Origin: Hepsetus odoe
Lineage: Eukaryota > Chordata > Actinopteri > Characiformes > Hepsetidae
NCBI GenBank assembly: GCA_017165825.1
Contig: CM029378.1
Location: forward strand, 13,317,334 to 13,381,333
Direction: 5' to 3'
DNA: 64,000 nt
Under the pieces are notes generated by a model. It was not told the origin of the DNA, ran no database searches, and saw only the letters and a list, made by a program, of their open reading frames with translations. Below, in pieces: positions 50,047 to 61,118 of this stretch; positions within the stretch are counted from its first letter, which is position 1; every line of letters begins with the position of its first letter. Position numbers and translations under genes: made by a program.

Positions 50047-52680
50047 AACATATGTGCGATAAATGCACACTCTTTAAAGAGGCACAACACGTAGCTTACA
50101 AATACTTTAACAGAATAATGCCCATCCCTGCTACAGAAGTACAGTAACCTGCACAATTTACTTTTCTCCAATCTAACACACCCAGAAAAGAAACTAAGAA
50201 CAGAGTGAGCATTATTGGGGTAATAAAGTTAAAAACTTTAAAAGAAAATAACTTCTGTGCATTTACATATTTGTCACTGTACATAAGAATTGAATTGATT
50301 TTTACATTGTTTGTTGCACATGTCTATTGATGGAATCTTACGTTTTGTTCCGTCTTAATGAGAACCAGAAAATCAAGAACAAAGTGCCTTTTAAGTATGT
50401 GCATATTACCTAGATGCATTCATTCTGTTTGTCACAAGGCTTTGTTTAGTCAGTCAAACCTATTTCTTCCTCATCTTATCTAATGTACCTTATCTTTTCA
50501 GTGAAGTCTGAGCAGATTACTTTTTTTCTCTCAAATTGTTTTTTCAAAACTGGTTTGAAATGCAGAACCATTTCCTCCAAACCATGTGTAATAGCATTTC
50601 TAAACCCACAAACCAGGAAAGGTAAAGAAAAGACGTAGAAATTAGTTGTGCTGACAGTATGTTGTAACTCTCCTAGTTTGAATTGAGGCAGACTTTAGTC
50701 TATATAAGCACTGTGTATATATATATATATATAAGTTATGACATGGCCAGCATTTTACAAATTCCAATGCATTTTTATGTCATTTATTATTAGTCATATT
50801 TATTATAATGCACAGAACACTTGGTGGACATATAAGCAATTCTAAAAGTGGTGATAGGCTGTTATTGATTCTATAGGTTTATTTAATGTAAAGCAGTAAA
50901 CTTTACATTAATATAATTAATACATAGAAATACCACTCATGGATCTGATTTGTCTGACCCGTGGGAGACAGTTGCCTCATAGTGTGCTTTCTCCTGAAAA
51001 AAGGCAGCTCTTTTTCATATGAATCATCTAAATTCTGCACTTTAACAGATTGTTTGGAGCAATTAATATAATAAACTATTTTACTATTCAACCTTATATT
51101 TCAGTGTCTGATTACTGTTGCCTCTTTGTGTAAAGTGTTTCCTGAGATCACGTTACTCTTTAATCCAAAAGTGGTTCTTCTATGGCATTGGACCGAAAAA
51201 GCCTTTTCAACATTTTTAATGTTTAAGGACTAGCACTAATACGTTTTCAGGCTTTTCCATCAAATTGAATGAGTAAGAATGTGTATATGGCATGATGTGG
51301 CAGAGTAAGGAGACTCTGTTGTGATTTCTGTGCTGTTCAGATTCTTCAGGTGGTGAATGGATTGTGTCAGTTTAATTAAATAAGAAAGGAAAAATTGGAA
51401 GTACTTTAATTACCACAGTGTGACTGAAGTGTGATGGAAAACACTTCTAATAGGCATCACATTGGTAACAACTTTCTTGCCGAAGTCTGGAAATAAGACC
51501 TTTGGAGAGCAACTTCACAAAAGTACTTAAAAGGAAATCTGGAATGACTTAGAAGAAGAGAGTTTAAGCTAAGCTGATAAGGGAAAATATTTATGGTGAG
51601 CTTTGTTGATATCATCTTTATCTTTCTCTCTTTTTCTCATCAATTTAAACACCCTTCTGCACCCTTTTATCTTTCAGCCAGTGCCCTATGTAGTTCCACA
51701 TCAACATTGTGCCTCCTGCCGCTCATACTCTGAGATTCATTCCAAAATGTTGCATATACATTTTTGATAAAATGAGGATTTGAAAGTATAGTTGAAACAT
51801 AGTCACATTTTAATTTGATAATGTGCTCATGATAAAAAATTTTTTTTTAAAAACTTCAAAGGGGCTTATAAAGCCTTTTTGAACAAAACATTTTAAATAC
51901 AAGACCTATAGTATCGTAGAATTCTACGTGGACATTATAGCTACTACTACCTCTTATGATTAAAATGTTCCATCTGTATTTTAAGTTTAGTTTAACCAAG
52001 TGTTTTTTTTAAACTGCCTTAAGTGTTATAGAAGAATGTCAAAACAGCCATAATTTACTACTGTGAAAGTTTTATGCAACACAACAAATATTCCTTCTTT
52101 TTTTTGTTGCCACAGTTTTTTATTTATAAGGGGAGCTTCAACTTTCATGCAAACGCCAGCTCGTTGTCCACTGCACACTCACCAGCTGCAAATCTGAGAC
52201 ACAGTCTCTTGCCAGTAGAACTCTGGGGTAGTCTGGGAGGTTTTAAATTCAATGTCAAATGTGGTCTGTGTTTCACATCAAGAAGCACAGATGTAGCATT
52301 TTCAATGTATGTGAGTTGAGTTCCTACTTCCAAGGTGTAAAGGCAGATTGTGTGTTGTGTTAATTGGACTCTCATTTTGGTGTTGATGCCAGGCAGGGTG
52401 ATGGTTATAGTGTGCTGTAATGTGTCTTTTAAGTGCAGCTGGGGACCTAATCAGACTGAATGCTATAGCAGGTAGCAGAGCTAATACAATATGCTAAGTG
52501 ATATATTTACTCTGTGCATATAGTACACTAGACCTTTGGCCATCTGTCTGTGTATGTATGCCTGCTGAATGTAAAGTGTGCAGAACAGACACACAATGTT
52601 CATGTGTTTCAGGCAGTGGTTTCAAAGGCAAAAATAGAGAAAATTTAATTTCCCTGAAAGACATTATTTACTATGTAATA
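50047..52680. other. nhlrc2 3' UTR and intergenic DNA
   Basis: AATAAA at 50222-50227 is a candidate nhlrc2 polyadenylation signal, about 180 bp after the stop. The remainder is AT-rich with a short TA repeat at 50717-50733. No gene, no recognised transposon. Confidence 0.55.
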
Positions 52681-53436
52681 TGATGTGCAGCAGGTCAGAG
52701 AGATAAAGGATGGAAGTTGAAATTTACTAAAAAGTGAGCAGAGCGTGTTGAACAGATGGAAAGAATACTTTGAGGGGCTGATGAATGAAGAGAATGAGAG
52801 AGAGACAAAGCAAGGGCAGCGATGAAGAAACATGCATAGGCTGTGTGTACAAATGCCATACTGGTGGAAGCATGGAGGTGTTTAGGAGAGATGGCAGTGG
52901 AGTTTCTGACCAGAGTGTTTAACACAATCTTGGGCAGTGGGAAGATGCCTGAGGAGTGGAGGAGTAGTGTACTGGTACCAATTCTGAAGAATAAGGGTGA
53001 TGCACAGAGCTGTAGCAACTATAGAGGGATAAAGTTATGGGAAAGTTATGGGAAAGAGTAGTGAAAATAGCGGAAGTTGTGGAAGCAAGGTTAAGAAATG
53101 AGGTGATGATTAGTGAACAGCAGTATGGTTTCATGCCAAGAAAGAGCACTACAGATGCAATGTTTGCTCTGAAGGTGTTGATGGAGAACTACAGAGAAGG
53201 TCAGAAGGAGTTGCAATGTGCCTTTGTGGATATGGAGAAATCATATGACAGGGTGCCTAGTGTTTTGTGTTTTGGTTTTGTATGAGGAATTCAGTAGTAG
53301 CTGAGAAGTATGTGAGAGCAGTACAGGATGAGGGCAGTGTGACAGTGGTGAGGTCTGCAGTAGGAGTGACAGATGCATTTAAAGTAGGATTGCATCAAGT
53401 GGCGATCCCTAAAAGGTGAAGCTGAAAGAAGATACA
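52680..53436 (+). mobile_element. RTE-type non-LTR retrotransposon fragment, internally deleted
   Basis: Reverse-transcriptase remnant: EFLTRVFNTILGSGKMPEEW, LVPILKNKGDAQSCSNYRGI, VISEQQYGFMPRKSTT-like text, and AFVDMEKSYDRVP (motif A region) in shifting frames from 52843 to 53285. It continues in broken frame to about 53400 (VRAVQDEGSVTVVRSAVGVT-like). It then joins directly to a 3' tail, GTGGCGATCCCTAAAAGGTG then AGCTGAAAGAAGATA, matching the 3' end of the copy at 61645-61990. The C-terminal half of the RT and beyond is therefore missing. Dead element. Confidence 0.82.
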
Positions 53437-53444
53437 AATGCACA

Positions 53445-53707
53445 CTATGAAAGTGAAAGTGACAACCCTTGTCATTGCGAGGTCACGGCACAGCACACAT
53501 GAACCACAACGAAATTGGACCTCTGCATTTAACCCATGCACACTCAAACCCGTGCAGCAGTGGGCAGCTATTGAAAGCGCCCGGGGAGCAGTGATGGGGA
53601 CGGTACCTTGCTCAAGGGTACCTCAGGGCAACCTATTGGGAAGGGGTTTGAACCCCCGATCCTCCGATCATGCGGCTAACGCCCTAACCGCTAGGCCACC
53701 GCTGCCC
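53445..53707 (-). repeat. tRNA-derived SINE, copy 1 of a tandem pair
   Basis: On the minus strand: head GGGGCAGCGGTGGCCTAGCG with A box, B box GGGTTCAAACCCC, body GTACCCTTGAGCAAGGTACC, tail AATGACAAGGGTTGTCACTT. It is nearly full length. Confidence 0.88.
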
Positions 53708-53898
53708 CGACCTCTGCTTTTAACCCATGCACACAAACACCGTGCAGCAGTGGGCAGCTATTGAAAGCGCCCGGGGAGCAGTGATGGGGACGGTACCTTG
53801 CTCAGGGGTACCTCAGGGCAACCTATTTGTGTGGGAATCGAACCCACAATCTTCCGATGCGGGGCCAACTCCCTAACCACTAGGCCACCGCTGCCCGG
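53708..53898 (-). repeat. tRNA-derived SINE, copy 2 of a tandem pair (tail-truncated)
   Basis: Same family as the adjacent copy, with a complete head (GGCAGCGGTGGCCTAGTGGT; B box GGGTTCGATTCCC) but lacking the distal tail, which stops at the GACCTCTGC segment where copy 1 begins. Confidence 0.87.
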
Positions 53899-53899
53899 G

Positions 53900-54859
53900 G
53901 CAATAGAGAATTAGGCAGATATTGTTGAATATAGTTCAGTCCCCAAACCATATGTGAAAACTAAGTATTAAAATGAGTCTAGTTTGAATTAAAGTTTGTG
54001 AGGTCATGAAAAGAAGTACATTTTCATATATTCAGTTGTCTAGCCTTTCTGAAAGAGGAGCAATGCAGATGTTCTGTTTTCTGAAAGAGGAACAATGAGA
54101 CATTGCCAAAAAGCACCGTATATTAATATGTAGAATATTATATATAGTCCCAAAGGAAGATTAGCAAAAACAGCCTACGTAATTGTAAGAGTATATGAAA
54201 TTATCATGAAAATTTTAATTCTGATATTTGAAACGAAACCAAACAAAAAGTGGACCTTAAATAAAAATTTACAATAATGCAAGACATGTATTCTGTATTC
54301 CACTTTAGCTCTGGGTGCATTATTTATTCACTTATTCACAATGATAAGAAAGGGTGTTCCTGGCCGGGAATGAGACAGGAAAAATGGATAAATAATGAAG
54401 TCTGCATTAGCATGGTAATGGAGAGAAGTGAAGAGGAAAATGAAATAGGTACTTTACATTCTGGAGACATTCAGCTGTTTCTTAATTGTGGCTTGGTGGC
54501 TTTCATTAAAATGGCATGAACCTGAAGTAACAAGACTAATGTAGATGGAAATTCAGGAGGTTTCAGTTGCTTAAATGTTGCTGTTGGGACAATCATAGTG
54601 CATTTGAAGAACCGTATACTGAGGCACTGATTCAAGCCTTTAATGGTAAACTGCTTTTCAGAACCATAACTCTGTACGTTTGCAATGATCTGAAAGACAG
54701 AATGGTAGATGAGTTAGCAGAGTGATGAATAGCGGGAGTTCTGAAATCCCTTAACCAATTTAAGCAACGTTTCACTCATTTTTATGTCCTGTCCTACAAA
54801 GCTTCATTCCTGAAACACTTAGTTTATAAACAGGAAGCTGTCATTTATTATTATTATTA

Positions 54860-54907
<48 letters not shown>

Positions 54908-56525
54908 TTTAAGTACTGTTGGCCTTTGCCATGGCTTCTATGCAACTGCCAACACCAGGCATCATGTCCCTCACCAGACACAATGCGAGGCAGCACACAG
55001 GTCTTATCTGGATCCATCAATCCTTCACCAACACTTTTATACCTTGTTCTGTTTTACTCTTTGCAGGGATAGCCTCTGGGCTTCTTGACAGCATAGACCC
55101 AAGAGTGAAATCCATGACCAGTTCATGTCATGACAAAATTTTCCACATTTCCAATCTCACAATGAGTATGAGTTTGATGTAGTACACATAAGTAATGTCC
55201 ACCCCAAGTTTCTACAGTGTACAAAAATACTTCAAATACTTCAATACTTTCAAAACTTCAGCTCATTTGTTACAGTCAGCATCATTTACACAGTCAGGCA
55301 GCATGAGTAGTAAACTTCCCATTATGGACCGTGGCTATTCTGGGCAAAGGAGTCCCAGGACTTTATCAGATTTAACAGTCTTGTTCTGTTGCATTACATA
55401 AGTCTAAGAGGTACTGCAGTACTTCACTGCGTAAATCATCTATTGTGAAGAAAGCTTTTGAGTTTCCCTGCAGAAACTGTCCAATGCTTTTGTAGGACAG
55501 TTGGTTGAGGGCTGCTCTGTATTCTTGCTCAGAGGAGGTTTAGGTCTTTCTGTGGTCCAAGACGCACACTGCTGGGCCCCAGTGCTGGAATGTAGATGTG
55601 AGAGAGACATTATCCATGACTGCACTGCTGGCCCAGTCTGCCTGGCCTGCACCCTCGCTATAAGGAGGTGTAATTATGATCTTATCTACAGTAACAGCTT
55701 CCTACTGCTGGCAAGAAAAAAAATCATCTCTCGCAGGACTGTTTGAGTTTCATAAGGAAAGTAAGCAGCCTTTTTATAGCTGGGTTAGTGGCGATTTATC
55801 TCCGGAAAGTACTGGGGCATGGTGGAAATTATGGTCAGCTGAATTGAGCATTGTGAAGTTTGCGGGGTTGTGCTCTATCTGTTCAATGGCTCAGTAATTG
55901 CCTTCCTATATCAGGCCCTGCATGGTTAGAATATGTTACTCTCCATGTTACCCTGCAAGCTCCAAGTTTGCTTCAGTGGGTAAGACTCCATAAGCAGGTC
56001 ATGTTCATTAGCCTCAATTTAATTTCCAGTATTTTTTTAATGTCCTCTAACAGGATCTGTAGAGATGATGTTAAAATTGCAGCAGTGTTACAGCTGACTC
56101 TGGATAATCTGAAATATTGCAGGTTTTGTCCAGGTGAGCTTATCCTTGTGCTGGGACTGGAGCAGAGTTTATTATTTTTCCTAATGAGCTCATCAGAGCC
56201 ATTTCTGATGATAAAGCATGTAAGGAACTGAAGGACATCAGAAGGTCTGTGTATAAGCTCAGCCCAACCTCACACAATTAAAAAATGAAACGATGAAACA
56301 GAAATATACACAGAAGTTCAAAACATACAGTGGATAAGATAATTATGCCCCCTCCCACCCAAAGCAAAATATATAAAAATATAACATATGAAACACAAGC
56401 TAGTGTATAACATATCAAAATATAAAATGTAAAAATTTGAAACACGTCATAATATAATATATAAAATCAAGCTAAAATTTTTTTTAATTTACCAATGATA
56501 TTTTACTCGAAATTTCTTTTTCTTT
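53900..56525. other. Intergenic DNA upstream of adrb1
   Basis: No gene supported. Contains a (TTA)n microsatellite at 54847-54906. The part 54.9-56.2 kb has more balanced composition and no recognised repeat; it contains several 70-120-codon ORFs with no domain, so it may be old single-copy regulatory DNA. Confidence 0.5.
54847..54906. repeat. (TTA)n microsatellite
   Basis: About 20 ATT/TTA units with one TTG interruption; it makes a poly-Leu ORF artefact at 54860-55072. Confidence 0.95.
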
Positions 56526-56529
56526 TTTT

Positions 56530-56885
56530 TAACTCAGGAGTGAAAGGTAAGGTTTAAAAGACTGCAGTGAGACCAGCTCTGCTATACGATTTGGAAACGG
56601 TGGAGAGACTCTGGGAGAGACGAGGACAGAGAGGATATCAGAGGGACAGCTGAGGTTGGACGATCTGGGGACAAAGTCAGACATGCCTGATTGTGTTGGT
56701 TTGGACATGAACAGAGGAGAGAAGAGGATTATATTGGGAGAAAGGTGTTGAAGATGGAACTGGAACAAGAGGAGTTTTAGAGGTTTTAGAGGTTTATGGA
56801 TGTGTAAGAGAGACATGCAGGTGGTCCGTGTGAAAGAGGAAGATGCAGAGGACACGAAGAAATGGAAAAAAAACTGTAAGAGGAA
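56530..56885 (+). mobile_element. RTE-type retrotransposon C-terminal fragment
   Basis: Decayed reading of the RT C-terminus on the plus strand: a WFGHEQRREEDYIGRKVLKM-like stretch around 56695-56755 and a DMQVV..KEEDAEDTKKW-like stretch near 56810-56865. It matches, with many disruptions, the better-preserved minus-strand copy at 61672-61878. Confidence 0.65.
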
Positions 56886-57068
56886 GAAACAAAAATGAAG
56901 TAGGAGAAATCAGAAAAATTAAATTAAGAATAGAATGAAGAAGGAGAAGAAGATTAAACAGTCCTTTTCATTTTAAATGGTCAAAGCTCTAAATCTTTCC
57001 AGCCGTGCGTAAAGACGCGCCAGCCTCCAAGTGAAGCCACGCCCCTTTCTGTAGTGGAGGTAAACTGC

Positions 57069-57112
57069 GATTGGTGGAAGCTGATGCGAGGCGTCACTCC
57101 CTCGCCCCGCCC
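57069..57112 (+). promoter_or_regulatory. adrb1: Candidate adrb1 promoter elements (inverted CCAAT, GC box)
   Basis: GATTGG (inverted CCAAT) at about 57069 and CCCCGCCCCC at 57104-57113, at the left edge of the GC-rich island that holds adrb1. No TATA box, as is usual for adrenergic receptor genes. Motif-based only. Confidence 0.4.
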
Positions 57113-57190
57113 CCACTCACTGCTCTCTCTCTCTCTCCGGCTCCAGGGCTCGCGCTGCAGGATCGGGACGGATGGCGCGCAGCGGCGGGC

Positions 57191-57232
57191 ATGGCGCGGC
57201 ACATGGGAGCGCGCGCGCGTTGGATGGCGTGA
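57191..57232 (+). CDS. Upstream ORF in adrb1 leader
   Basis: ATG at 57191 opens a 13-codon frame, MARHMGARARWMA, ending TGA at 57230-57232, ten bases before the receptor ATG. Internal ATGs at 57203 and 57224 share the frame. It is arginine-rich, as is the inhibitory leader peptide known for the beta-2 receptor gene. Translation is inferred; it depends on where the transcript starts. Confidence 0.4.
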   Translation: MARHMGARARWMA

Positions 57233-57242
57233 GACCCCCGGC

Positions 57243-58292
57243 ATGGGCGACTACGGTAACGGCTCGAGGCGCGGACGCGCGGAGCTCCCCGCGGGCGGCT
57301 CGGAGCAGTGGGCGGTGGGTCTGGCGGCGGTGATGGCGCTGATCGTGCTGGTAACGGTTGCGGGCAACGCGCTAGTGATCGTGGCGATCGCGAGGACGCA
57401 CCGACTGCAGACGCTCACCAACGTGTTCATCATGTCTCTGGCGAGCGCGGACCTGGTGATGGGGCTGCTGGTGGTGCCGTTCGGGGCCGCGCTGCAGGTG
57501 CGCGGCGCGTGGCTCTACGGCTCCTTCCTGTGCGAACTGTGGATCGCGCTGGACGTGCTGTGCGTCACGGCGAGCATCGACACGCTGTGCGTGATCGCGC
57601 TGGACCGCTACGTGGCCGTCACGCGGCCTTTCCGTTACCAGAGCCTGCTGACCAAGGCGCGCGCCAAGGCGGCCGTGTGCGCAGTGTGGCTCGTGTCGGC
57701 GCTCGTGTCCTTCCCGCCCGTCCTGCTGCACTGGTCTCGGCGCGCCGAGGACACGGCGTGCTACGAGGACCCACAGTGCTGCGACTTCGTGACGAACGGC
57801 GCCTACGCCGTGGCCTCGTCCGTCGTCTCCTTCTACCTGCCGCTGGGCGTCATGGCCTTCGTGTACGCGCGCGTCTACGGCGAGGCGAGGCAGCAGTCGC
57901 GGAAAATCGAGCGCTGCGAGGCGCGCTTCCACGCCAGGGCGAAGGCGCTGGGCGCCAAGGAGCAGAAGGCGCTGCGCACTCTCGGCCTCGTCATGGGCAC
58001 CTTCACGCTCTGCTGGCTTCCTTTCTTCGTGGCCAACGTGGTGCGCGTGTTCCGCGCGCGAGCCGTCGACGAGCGCCTCTTCGTCTTCCTCAACTGGCTC
58101 GGCTACGCCAACTCGGCCTTCAACCCGCTCATCTACTGCCGCAGCCCGGACTTCCGGCGCGCGTTCAGGGCGCTGGTGCGCTGCGACCGGAGCCCCGCGG
58201 GCGCCGGAGCGCGGGATCCATGGCGCCTCGCCATCAGCTCCCCGGAGCCCAGCGCGATCGCCACGTGCGAGGAGGGCAGCACCCGCTGCTGA
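57243..58292 (+). CDS. adrb1: Beta-1 adrenergic receptor
   Basis: Single-exon class A GPCR for adrenaline and noradrenaline, coupling to Gs at the plasma membrane; 349 aa. ATG 57243 has a good context (G at -3 and +4). An in-frame ATG at 57084 would add 53 residues but is less likely. Seven membrane segments are clear. Key residues: N42 (TM1), D70 (TM2), the amine-binding D104 in TM3 (IALDVLCVTAS), DRY 121-123, TM5 serines S192, S193 and S196, P200, CWLPFF 257-262 in TM6, N284 in TM7 and NPLIY 294-298. C97 and a Cys in extracellular loop 2 (CYEDPQCCDF) provide the usual disulfide. C314 is a candidate palmitoylation site. One N-glycosylation sequon (NGS) is at residue 6. The C-terminus (EEGSTRC) lacks the mammalian beta-1 PDZ ligand ESKV, and intracellular loop 3 and the tail are short. 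Its place after nhlrc2 identifies it as adrb1 rather than adrb2 or adrb3. Very GC-rich compared with flanks. Confidence 0.95.
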   Translation: MGDYGNGSRRGRAELPAGGSEQWAVGLAAVMALIVLVTVAGNALVIVAIARTHRLQTLTNVFIMSLASADLVMGLLVVPFGAALQVRGAWLYGSFLCELWIALDVLCVTASIDTLCVIALDRYVAVTRPFRYQSLLTKARAKAAVCAVWLVSALVSFPPVLLHWSRRAEDTACYEDPQCCDFVTNGAYAVASSVVSFYLPLGVMAFVYARVYGEARQQSRKIERCEARFHARAKALGAKEQKALRTLGLVMGTFTLCWLPFFVANVVRVFRARAVDERLFVFLNWLGYANSAFNPLIYCRSPDFRRAFRALVRCDRSPAGAGARDPWRLAISSPEPSAIATCEEGSTRC

Positions 58293-58610
58293 GGACCGCT
58301 GGAAGGACTGCTGTGAATCAACCTCCGGACTGACCCGAGGGTCCACTGTGGGACCGGCCACGGAGAATCGACCTCCGGACTGACCTCCGGGCCAACCGGT
58401 GAGGAATACAGTGGAGGGGGAGGATGGCACAAAGCTGAGCTGTCGTGATCTGACTGGGATGCACTCTGAGCCGGAGGTGAAGAGATGGATTTGAATTTTG
58501 GCCCACTTACTGCAGCCACACCAGAGTGAGGAGAATGAATGGATAACTCCGCCAACCTTTGTGCCACTTTTCGGGACTAAATCAGACCCAGAAAACACCA
58601 GGCATAATAT

Positions 58611-60035
58611 ATAACCAACCTAGTGCAGCCATATGATGGGCAAAGGGTATCACAGGGGGCACGTGGGGTAACTGGAGCTGATGGACTGGAACTGAGGATA
58701 GGAAATGCTTTAAACATGCTTTTTCATTACAAATATTTCAGTGAGCACTGATTTTAAAAAATGCTTTATCGCCACTGTAGTTTCCCCCGTATACTTTAAC
58801 ACCACTCTATGAAACAATTTGCAGCAGAGGATGTAAAAATGTTGACTTTGGCTTGTTGCCAACTTTTCCGATACGTCTGTCGCCTAAATCAGGCCCAAAG
58901 CCCAGAAATATACCAAACTGATAAAAGTACCTTTCATAGGCATACATGGGCTAATAGTGTTTCTTTTAGTTCATCCTTAGACTGTAAATGAAGAAAAGAA
59001 AATGCTCTGAACAAGCTCATTTAGTACAAACATAACATTTCAGTGCAAACTGAATTCCCTCACATTTCTAATGGTTTGTTTCCCCCCCTGATACTTTAGT
59101 ACCACGCTATGAATGTAGTGATAATGTTCACAGAATGTAAAAATATTTACTCTGATGGGAGTCCTAGTCTTTTTCCTCTTTTATAGCCTAAATTAGGCCA
59201 AATGAGCACAGAAATAGACCCTACATGGAACCTACTTAATGAAGCCATAGCGTGGACGTAGGTAGAAAAGGTGTCCGTGGGGTATTGGGGTAAAGAGGAA
59301 AGGGTGCTGTAAACACGCTTTTTCCTTAAAAACATTTCGCTGGGAACATAACATTGGCTGCTTGTCCTGATTAGGATCGCGGTGCTGGAACCTATCCCAG
59401 CTCTCACAGAGCAAAAGGCAGGGAAACGGTAATGTCCACTTTGACGGGTTGACCACTTTGTGCTATTTCTATAGAAGAAATCAAGCCCAAAACCAGGCCA
59501 AACTGATAACAGATAGCACTGGGGTCCATGGCGTTATGGGTTTATTTTAGCTGATGCTGAGAACCGCAAGAAATGTAATGTAAGCAGACGTATTCATTAC
59601 CAGTATGACATTTCGATGGAGAATGAATATGAGAATGGCTTTTTGTCACTGGCAGTTTATTTCCTTTATGATACCTTAATACAACCTGTGTCATTATCTC
59701 AGTGAAAGCCGTGATATTGGCATATCCCCTCTCAATAAATATTATGCCAATGGCTTTGCATGCAACCCACCTGCAGCCATAGGGTGGACATGGGTACTGT
59801 GGGTCCATGTGGTAACGGGTCATTTCAGCTCATGCTGAGAACTGTTAATGAGGAAAGGAAATGCTGTTAACAGGTTTATTCATCACAACCATAATAATTC
59901 GGTTTTAACTGAGTTTTCTCTCTCATATTTTAATGCTGCCCTATGAGCGCAGTGATATTGTGCAATACAGAATGTAAAAATGTCCACTTGCCAACTTTTC
60001 AGCCATTTTTAAAACCCAAATCAGGAAATTTAACA
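58611..60035. repeat. Diverged tandem array of ~290-bp units downstream of adrb1
   Basis: Four to five degenerate copies in the same orientation. Recurrent landmarks: CAGCCATA-GGTGGAC-like (58627, 59243, 59774), AATGAGGAAAGGAAATGCT-like (58700, 58988, 59849), CATTACAAACATAACATTTC-like, TACTTTAATACCACCCTATGA-like (58792, 59093, 59935), AATGTAAAAATGTCCACTTTG-like (58830, 59137, 59430, 59970) and CCTAAATCAGGCCCAAA-like (58885, 59186, 59475, 60008). Spacing of equivalent landmarks is about 270-310 bp. The third unit contains a short L2-like insertion near 59350-59412. Confidence 0.7.
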
Positions 60036-61112
60036 CGTGTGGCCCGAAAAGCATGGCGAGACGAGTGAAAGAGCCTCATAATCTCTTCATGCATGTGCAG
60101 GAACAGATGCCCTAATGCTCGTGCACATTTTCAATTTGTTACTTAGTGTTAAAAAGAAAACTTTGTAATCATACAAACATCCTCCTCCACCTTTCAAGAA
60201 AAATAAATTCAACCAGCCAAACAGTGTTCACGGTTGCTTGTTTCTTTAGGCCTGTTTATTTTTATGAACTGTTGCAGCCTAAATACTGATGCTGAATTCA
60301 ACAACTGATTCTTAGGCAGGAAAAGGGCGTCATGCATGTCTTTCCTGAGTTATTTCATGTAAGTAGAAGAAAATGAAGTTTTTCAAGGCCTTACTTCTCA
60401 TGTGGCTGTACTAGAATAATTGCTAGAAGGTCTAAAAACAATCACCAGGATTGGCTCTCCTGCCTTACCACCAGCAGCACTGTCAGACCACTGGCTAGCA
60501 GGATTGAGCTGTTTGGAAAAAAGAAAAGTAACCCCTGCATCCCCCAAAACAGGCAATTTTTTTTAAGTACAAACGTAATATTGGCCACACAACAGGAATG
60601 ACTCCAAGCCGGCAGCCCTGTCGATTCGTTCGGACTTGTTTTGAGCACTTACACTAAAATGGGCCTTTATTTTTAAAAGCAATTTTCACTAAACCCTCAG
60701 CTTTGATATTGTACATAGGAATATGACATTCTCCTTTTTACCGCCTTACTTTACCTCATTCCTTAGAAATGTGCAAATTGTACGAAAGAAAATTGTTTAT
60801 ATTAAACAACTTTGTCAAACTGGTGGATGGATGAACTGTCAGGACAATGATCATACAAAAGGAACTGTGATCCATTGCTGTTTGCACTGTATATTTTATT
60901 TCATGTGAGCTGCTTCTTTTCTCTTTTAACATGATGTGTTAATAATTCATATTGTAACATCATTTGATTATGAAATGGAGGCTCTGTGTTTTGCAAAGTG
61001 ACACACAAAAAGGTCTGGTTCTGTTTCATTTAGTACTCTTGCCATGTAAATAGATTGGTCATTTATGTATCAATGCCTCGTAATGTATAAGTCTACATGT
61101 TTACGAGTGTGG

Positions 61113-61118
61113 AATAAA
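61113..61118 (+). terminator. adrb1: Candidate adrb1 polyadenylation signal
   Basis: AATAAA within GTGGAATAAAGAGTCC. Confidence 0.4.

Noticed and set aside
53445..53898. Possible functional tRNA gene from A and B box matches
   Set aside because: The tRNA-like part is the head of a SINE repeated elsewhere in the window, with no cloverleaf kept.
54919..56231. Possible unannotated gene between nhlrc2 and adrb1
   Set aside because: Short ORFs only, no splice-consistent chain and no recognisable domain.
57308..58333. 341-codon ORF in another plus frame of adrb1
   Set aside because: Arg/Ala/Gly-rich shadow of the GPCR frame, with no recognisable protein.
57372..58598. 408-codon antisense ORF across adrb1
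   Set aside because: Low-complexity Arg/Ala/His-rich translation caused by GC-rich codons of the receptor on the other strand; no domain.
58611..60035. CRISPR-like array
   Set aside because: Units are ~290 bp, diverged and in a vertebrate genome; no short identical repeats with unique spacers.
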